Origin: an uncultured Coriobacteriaceae bacterium
GTDB lineage: Bacteria > Actinomycetota > Coriobacteriia > Coriobacteriales > Eggerthellaceae
Direction: 5' to 3'
Length of the DNA: 37,731 nucleotides
NCBI GenBank assembly: GCA_902779135.1
Contig: CACZAR010000013.1
Location: 1-37,731, forward strand
Shown here: positions 33,698 through 37,731 of the stretch, in pieces
Numbering within the stretch: the stretch's first letter is position 1
Layout of the letters: every line of letters starts with the position of its first letter
Translations under genes and position numbers: made by a program
The notes under the pieces: generated by a model
Database searches by the model: none
Told to the model about the DNA's origin: nothing
The model's input: the letters and a program-made list of their open reading frames with translations, nothing else

Positions 33698-33723
33698 ATG
33701 GCCGGCGGAGTTCTGCCGGCCAT
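33698..33723. terminator. Stem-loop after the HExxH gene
   Basis: ATGGCCGGC (33698-33706) pairs with 33715-33723 over an 8-base loop. It follows the stop at 33653 by 45 bases. No T-run follows, so it is only a likely 3' end. Confidence 0.5.
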
Positions 33724-33756
33724 CATCGTGCGCTGGGCTTTATCGTTGCGCGCTAT

Positions 33757-33809
33757 TGCAACACGCTGGCACCAAAACGCACTGCTGCAACACGCTGGCA
33801 CCAAAACGC
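33757..33809. repeat. 24-base direct repeat
   Basis: TGCAACACGCTGGCACCAAA plus ACGC at 33757-33780 and 33786-33809, identical, period 29. It lies between the stem-loop and the end of the leader-peptide gene; no coding role. Confidence 0.8.
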
Positions 33810-33830
33810 GCTGACGCCAATCGACTACGC

Positions 33831-34088
33831 CTAAATCGAATCCCAAATCTCGCGAAGGTAGTCCAGTTCTTCCTGGGGCGCCTGGTCGTTGCGCCGAATA
33901 GCGAGGGTTTGCTCAAGCGAGTTGCCAGTACCTTTGTAACATATCGCTATAACCTTAATATACCTCTTGTGGCTGTCGTCAAGCACACCGCCCGCAACAG
34001 CATCCAACAGCTCTTCGGGAATCTCGAAAGCTTCACCTTGCTCGATTGCCTGCTTGGCCAGCTCTTCATAGTTAATATCGGATGCCAT
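33831..34088 (-). CDS. Small protein with double-glycine leader (possible RiPP precursor)
   Basis: The protein has 85 residues. The N-terminal half is acidic (INYEELAKQAIEQGEA) and reaches FEIPEELLDAVAGG with the double glycine at 33-34, the same ending seen in Nif11 and other GG-type leaders (hydrophobic-rich helix then A-G-G). The 51 residues after GG (VLDDSHKRYIKVIAICYKGT at the start) contain one Cys, several Lys/Arg and an acidic end. AAAGGGG precedes ATG 34088. It lies between the HExxH gene and the unknown gene at 34302-35321, the latter on the same strand. Precursor status rests on the leader alone. Confidence 0.65.
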   Translation of the reverse strand: MASDINYEELAKQAIEQGEAFEIPEELLDAVAGGVLDDSHKRYIKVIAICYKGTGNSLEQTLAIRRNDQAPQEELDYLREIWDSI

Positions 34089-34301
34089 GGTCGCCCCTTT
34101 CGACTGTTTGCTCCTGCGCTTCGTTTCTATTAACGATACGCTATCAGAACCATGTTTGTCCCATCTTTTCGGATGAACAAGAGACGGAGTCAGCGTTCGC
34201 GCACCCGGGTATGTCGAATTTTGCTGGGTGCGTGGTGTGAATGCTAAGCCTATTCGCTGCCGCAGCTAACTTAGCACGGCGGCACCCGCCAAATGGTGCA
34301 G

Positions 34302-35321
34302 CTAACTCAGCACGTCGGCATGGGCTAGGTGGTACAGCTTGGCGGGATGCAAAACCCCATCCTTCCAACGGGCCTTTGCCCAGTGGGGCATGATCGTGAA
34401 GGCGAACTTTCCGGCCTTGCCATCGTCGAGCTCGATGGGAAGAGACCGCGCGAATGCCGATTCAATCGCCATCTTCCACCGCTCGTCGGCTGCGCCCCAT
34501 GCTTCGAGCAATCCCATGATGTCAGCACCTGGACCCGACTCGAAAGAGGCGTGCACAGCCTCAGGCAGCTCGATGCCGAATTGGACGTCGATGGCGAAAA
34601 CGTTGCCCAGCGTTCCATCGGGGTAGACATCGAACTGGAAGTCAACCGTGCCAGCGGCAGCTGCCATCAGTGCTGAAACCTGCTCGAGCATCGCGTCGTT
34701 GTATGCATGAAAGCCAATCGAATCGAAAACCGGAACCAAATGACCGGGATCTTGCGCACATGCTAACTTCTCAGCATCCGCGAGGTAGCCGCAAACGCGC
34801 AAAGGCGAACCGGGCCGCCCCCTGAACATGCCGAAGAACGACAGCGGCCAACCTTGTGGCATGCGAGCGGCCAAATCAAGGTAGAGATCCGCACGCTCGG
34901 GCTCGCCCACGATTTCGCAGAACGGCCGCACGAGCTCGATGTGCGCTCGAGGTTGGAAATGGATGGCCGCGGTAGGCAGCGCATCCTCCTTGGTATCGAG
35001 CTCGAAACCGCAGTTAATATCATTGTGCTGCTTTCCCACTTCGGAGAACCAATCGAACATCTCGCCATGATCCCCCGCCACCGACGACGAAATGCGCGTG
35101 CCGCGTTCGGCTTGGCCATATAGCACGGTGACATCGAGAAACGGGTCGCCCACGAGCGGATGCTCGAGATAGATGCTGGGGAATTTTTCACCCACCAGGA
35201 AAGGCAACACCGCATCTCGCGCGCGCCCGACACTCTCCCCGAACAGCGCGGGGCCCCGCCCCTCGTCAGCGGCCTGCAAAAGCAGCACCTGATATGCATC
35301 TGAATGGGATAGGGCCTTCAT
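34302..35321 (-). CDS. Unrecognised 339-residue protein beside the GG-leader gene
   Basis: The protein has 339 residues, soluble, no signal peptide or membrane helix. It starts MKALSHSDAYQVLLLQAADE. Notable stretches are GEKFPSIYLEHPLVGDPFLD, LPTAAIHFQPRAHIELVRPF, PLSFFGMFRGRPGS, VDFQFDVYPDGTLGN and the end KARWKDGVLHPAKLYHLAH. The alternation of beta strands with FDVYPDGT-like turns could suit a barrel-shaped enzyme, such as an ABBA-type prenyltransferase of peptide pathways, but I cannot confirm any family. AAAGGTGG lies before ATG 35321; the frame extends upstream to 35528 without a site and into the tandem repeats. It is 213 bases upstream of the leader gene on the same strand. Confidence 0.75.
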   Translation of the reverse strand: MKALSHSDAYQVLLLQAADEGRGPALFGESVGRARDAVLPFLVGEKFPSIYLEHPLVGDPFLDVTVLYGQAERGTRISSSVAGDHGEMFDWFSEVGKQHNDINCGFELDTKEDALPTAAIHFQPRAHIELVRPFCEIVGEPERADLYLDLAARMPQGWPLSFFGMFRGRPGSPLRVCGYLADAEKLACAQDPGHLVPVFDSIGFHAYNDAMLEQVSALMAAAAGTVDFQFDVYPDGTLGNVFAIDVQFGIELPEAVHASFESGPGADIMGLLEAWGAADERWKMAIESAFARSLPIELDDGKAGKFAFTIMPHWAKARWKDGVLHPAKLYHLAHADVLS

Positions 35322-35418
35322 CACGCGAGACCACCTTTCATGCGTTCGTCTTCCTATTGTACGCGCGAAAAGCGCTTTCATCCTTCTCAGAGTTTTTGGG
35401 GACAAGATGGGGGTTCCT

Positions 35419-35618
35419 TGCCGGAAATCGAAAGGTTGGGAACGAGGAGCCCTAGCCTTTGCTAGGAACCGAGGGGTTGGGAATAAAACACCCAGCGCCC
35501 TTGCTGCAAATCGGGGCGTTGAGAGCAAGTCATCCTGTCCTTTGCTGCGAAACCGACAGTTGGGAACAAAACGCCCGGCACCCGTGCTACGAAACCGACG
35601 GTTTGGGAGCAGGGCCCG
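35419..35618. repeat. About 42-base tandem repeat, 4.7 copies
   Basis: Units at 35419-35462, 35463-35504, 35505-35545, 35546-35587 and a partial 35588-35618. Each has a GAAACCGA-like start, GTTGGGAA in the middle and CCCTTGC-like end; sequence identity is moderate. The array fills nearly the whole gap between the lipase stop (35619) and the 34302-35321 gene. Confidence 0.75.
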
Positions 35619-36698
35619 TTATTTCAAGCTGGAAATCAGTTTCACGAGGTCCAGGTAGAACTGGAACGGGTCGCTCTTCTTCATGAAGCCACCTTGGAAG
35701 AAGCCGTGATCGGCATGGCGGTCGGGCAAGACGTTCCAGACGCCACGCTGGATGTCGGACCGATCGAACGGCTTTTGGGGCGCACCGAACGGAGCACGCG
35801 CAGAAATGGTGTTCACGAGGCCGTCGTTCGCGTGCCAACTATCATCCACCACGCAACCGTTCTTGGTCGTGCCGCTGTATCTTCCCATGAGCGTCGACTT
35901 CTTCACGAAGAGCGGATCGGTCGCTTCGAGGTCGGGCGTGCACGTGCCGTCGTCTTCATGCTCCGTCGAGTCGGCAGCAACTGACAGGTAGTAGACGTGC
36001 GGCAGCGTCGAGATACGCTGGTTCAGCGCTTGGGCGTTGTCCAGCTGCATGTCCCAACTCGCCCAGTCGCGGACGTCCCTGCCATCCATCTTGATCTTCG
36101 TTCGCGCTACCACCAAACGGTCGAGCAGCCGGTACTTCAAAGGCAGCTTCACTCGCTTGGTATCAAAATTCGGGTCGAACACCATGTCGTACGCCGTGGT
36201 CCCGTTGGTGGGGGCAGCGAGCGTCACAATGGCGAAAATGCGCTCAGCCATGCCGCCCTCGAAAAGCGCCGAACGCTCCCCCGCTGGCGTCATGGCGCGC
36301 TCTTCCTCCCATCCGTTGGCAAGCAGCTCGCTGAGCAGGCGAATCGTCGCCCCGCCGAAGGAGTGCCCAATCAGAACAAGCCGCGTGTTGTCGTTCCAAA
36401 TAGGGATGAGCGGCTCGCCCGAAAAGTCGCGCCCGAAGCGGTCGTGCTGGTACTCCTTGCTATGCGCCTCTCCGTAGTCGACTCGCACACCGGCAATCTG
36501 AGCATACAGCTCGCATGCACGGTCCCAAGCGCTCCCTTGAGGGGCAACGCTTGCCTCGCAAGTGTCATAGCCCAGGTCGCGCAGCTTCTCAGCCACGTTG
36601 CCGGACTGCCCTCCCCAGTAAGACGACTTCTTGTACTGCTCGTCGTATTGCCCCCAACCGTTGAGGCCGTGGCAGAAAACAAATGTCAAATGCTGCAT
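35619..36698 (-). CDS. Staphylococcal/Geobacillus-type lipase (alpha/beta hydrolase)
   Basis: The protein has 359 residues. It begins MQHLTFVFCHGLNGWGQYDE, with YWGG after it, then WDRACELYAQIAGVRVDYGE, the family I.5 lipase pattern. The nucleophile is S113 in LVLIGHSFGGATIRLL. The aspartate is likely in HANDGLVNT and the histidine in DRHADHGFFQGG, both near the end as in that family. Such lipases cut ester bonds of lipids or small substrates. Unlike the secreted staphylococcal enzymes it has no signal peptide, so it may be cytoplasmic. GGAGAG lies before ATG 36698. An in-frame extension to 36779 is not supported. Confidence 0.9.
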   Translation of the reverse strand: MQHLTFVFCHGLNGWGQYDEQYKKSSYWGGQSGNVAEKLRDLGYDTCEASVAPQGSAWDRACELYAQIAGVRVDYGEAHSKEYQHDRFGRDFSGEPLIPIWNDNTRLVLIGHSFGGATIRLLSELLANGWEEERAMTPAGERSALFEGGMAERIFAIVTLAAPTNGTTAYDMVFDPNFDTKRVKLPLKYRLLDRLVVARTKIKMDGRDVRDWASWDMQLDNAQALNQRISTLPHVYYLSVAADSTEHEDDGTCTPDLEATDPLFVKKSTLMGRYSGTTKNGCVVDDSWHANDGLVNTISARAPFGAPQKPFDRSDIQRGVWNVLPDRHADHGFFQGGFMKKSDPFQFYLDLVKLISSLK

Positions 36699-37001
36699 GT
36701 CAGCTCTCCAATGTCCTTGAAACCTCGCCATAGCGCGCCAAAAAGCAGTTTGCGCAAAAATCGAAGTCGGATTTGACAAAATGTAACAGATTTAGTGCGA
36801 AAACGGCAAAATTGGCGCTGATTTGAGCCGCGAGCAATGAGATGCAATTTTTGCGACTTCTTGCGACCTGGGGAAACGTTTTCGACGAACAACTAAGACG
36901 CCCGATTTTGCGCCAAAAAGATCGCGTGCCGAACGTTGGTGTCACGGGCCGCTTTGAGACGGAAGCGGCCATTGCCTAGAATCACATTTTGCGGAATGTA
37001 A
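36699..37001. other. 303-base non-coding region with a motif shared with the 195-bp elements
   Basis: No gene is supported. TGACAAAATGTAACAGATTT (36774-36793) resembles the core of the two 195-bp elements (TGACAAATGTTACCGATTT). GCGCAAAAATCGAAGTC near 36751 is echoed in inverted sense near 36847, and GCGCCAAAAAG occurs at 36736 and 36909. It may be a distant or decayed element of the same kind. The right part, next to the transposase, should hold the left end of the insertion sequence, but its terminal repeat is not identified. Confidence 0.45.
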
Positions 37002-37731
37002 GATTCGAGAGAAAGGCACCTCCCGTTCCGCGAGGGCGGGACGATAGACCTCGTCGAGCTTGCCAGGCGGCAGCTCGAGGCGATGGTCAACCAGATCATG
37101 GACTGGCAGGCCGACGAGCTGCGCGGCGAGGGCAACAGGCGCAACGGCTACCGCGAGCGCGGGCTGCTGACGCCGGTCGGCGAGATCACGCTGCGCATAC
37201 CCAAGCTGCGCGAGGGGACGTACTTCCCCGACGAGCTGATAAGGCCGTACTCCCGCGTCGACCGGGCGATGGTCGCCGTCGTCAAGGAGGTCTACGTGCG
37301 CGGACTCTCGACCCGCAAGATCGAGAAGGCGGCCGACGCGCTGGAGTTCGCCTCCCTGAGCCCCTCGCGCGTCTCGCGCATGACCTCCGACCTCGACGAG
37401 GAGGTGGCGGCGCTCAACGCCGAGCGCTTCGACGGCACGTCGTTCCCGTACCTGTGGCTCGACGCCACGTACCTGAACTGCCGCGACGAGGGCCACGTGC
37501 AGTCCAAGGGCGTCGTCACCGCCATAGGCTGCGGCGACGACGGCTCGCGCCGGTTCGTCGGCTTCGGCGTGGTGGACACCGAGTCCGCGGTGTCGTGGAA
37601 GGCCTTCCTGCGCGGCCTGCGCAAGCGGGGCGTGGCGGACGTCAAGTGCGTCGTCTCCGACGCGCACGAGGGGCTCGTCCACGCGGTAGCCGAGGTCTTC
37701 CAGGGGGCGGCGTGGCAGCGCTGCATCGTGC
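37002..37731 (+). mobile_element. IS256-family transposase, 3' end outside the window
   Basis: The frame is open from just after TAA 36999-37001 to the window end, about 243 residues. It shows the IS256/mutator pattern: TIDLVELARRQLEAMVNQIM, NGYRERGLLTPVGEITLRIPK, VYVRGLSTRKIEKAADAL, the first catalytic Asp in LWLDATYLN and the second in VVSDAHEGL. The third catalytic Glu would be beyond the window. No ATG precedes the conserved REGGTIDLVEL part; the first ATG is at 37083, so either a rare start codon is used or the 5' end is damaged. GC is higher than in the flanking sequence, as expected for an inserted element. Confidence 0.85.

Overview
The window looks like the chromosome of a gut or oral actinobacterium of the class Coriobacteriia, most likely family Eggerthellaceae. 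This is inferred from the high-GC codon use, the paired YhgE/Pip proteins, Tat-lipoprotein hydrolase, DUF975 and DUF4405 membrane proteins, MATE and Bcr-type exporters, and many unknown anchored zinc-ribbon proteins. No rRNA, tRNA or CRISPR array was recognised. No species name is claimed.

Layout. 1-6 kb: the 3' part of an unknown gene, a SpoT-like HD protein, a putative molybdenum-carrier protein, a DUF1232 protein and a DUF4405 cytochrome-b-like membrane protein with a Cys-rich tail. 4.7-8 kb: a DUF975 membrane protein followed by an OmpR-type response regulator and its histidine kinase. 8.3-11.3 kb: a membrane-protein gene broken by an in-frame TGA, a radical SAM/SPASM-like enzyme and a divergent TetR regulator. 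11.3-16.2 kb: two overlapping YhgE/Pip membrane proteins. 16.4-20.1 kb: a frameshifted tannase-like lipoprotein, a truncated LysR gene, a Bcr/CflA-like exporter and a lipoprotein.

20.2-23.2 kb is a gene graveyard. It holds a frameshifted unknown gene, a zinc-ribbon relic, a radical SAM stub and an ABC-ATPase tail, placed around an intact Nif11-leader/zinc-ribbon peptide gene and a MATE exporter. 23.2-27.3 kb: a His-rich protein with a short CobW-type GTPase (probable metal chaperone pair), a cupin, small proteins, an MsrA-MsrB fusion whose MsrA part carries an internal deletion, and a HigBA toxin-antitoxin pair.

27.4-32.5 kb: a minus-strand run of membrane-anchored proteins, two with zinc ribbons, then a TIR-domain protein with a transmembrane helix and a C-terminal beta-propeller-like (DUF5050-like) domain, preceded by a lipoprotein. 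32.7-35.3 kb: an HExxH protein, a small protein with a double-glycine leader, and an unrecognised 339-residue protein; this is the best candidate here for an undescribed peptide system. 35.4-37.7 kb: a 42-bp tandem repeat, a staphylococcal-type lipase and the start of an IS256-family transposase.

Repeats matter in this window. Two copies of a 195-bp non-coding element with 35-bp near-perfect inverted arms lie at 24484-24678 and 29638-29832. A short palindromic family beginning ATGAGTC/ATGAGCC recurs next to gene ends and scars. Several genes are decaying (stop, frameshift or truncation); some of the single-base lesions could instead be assembly errors.
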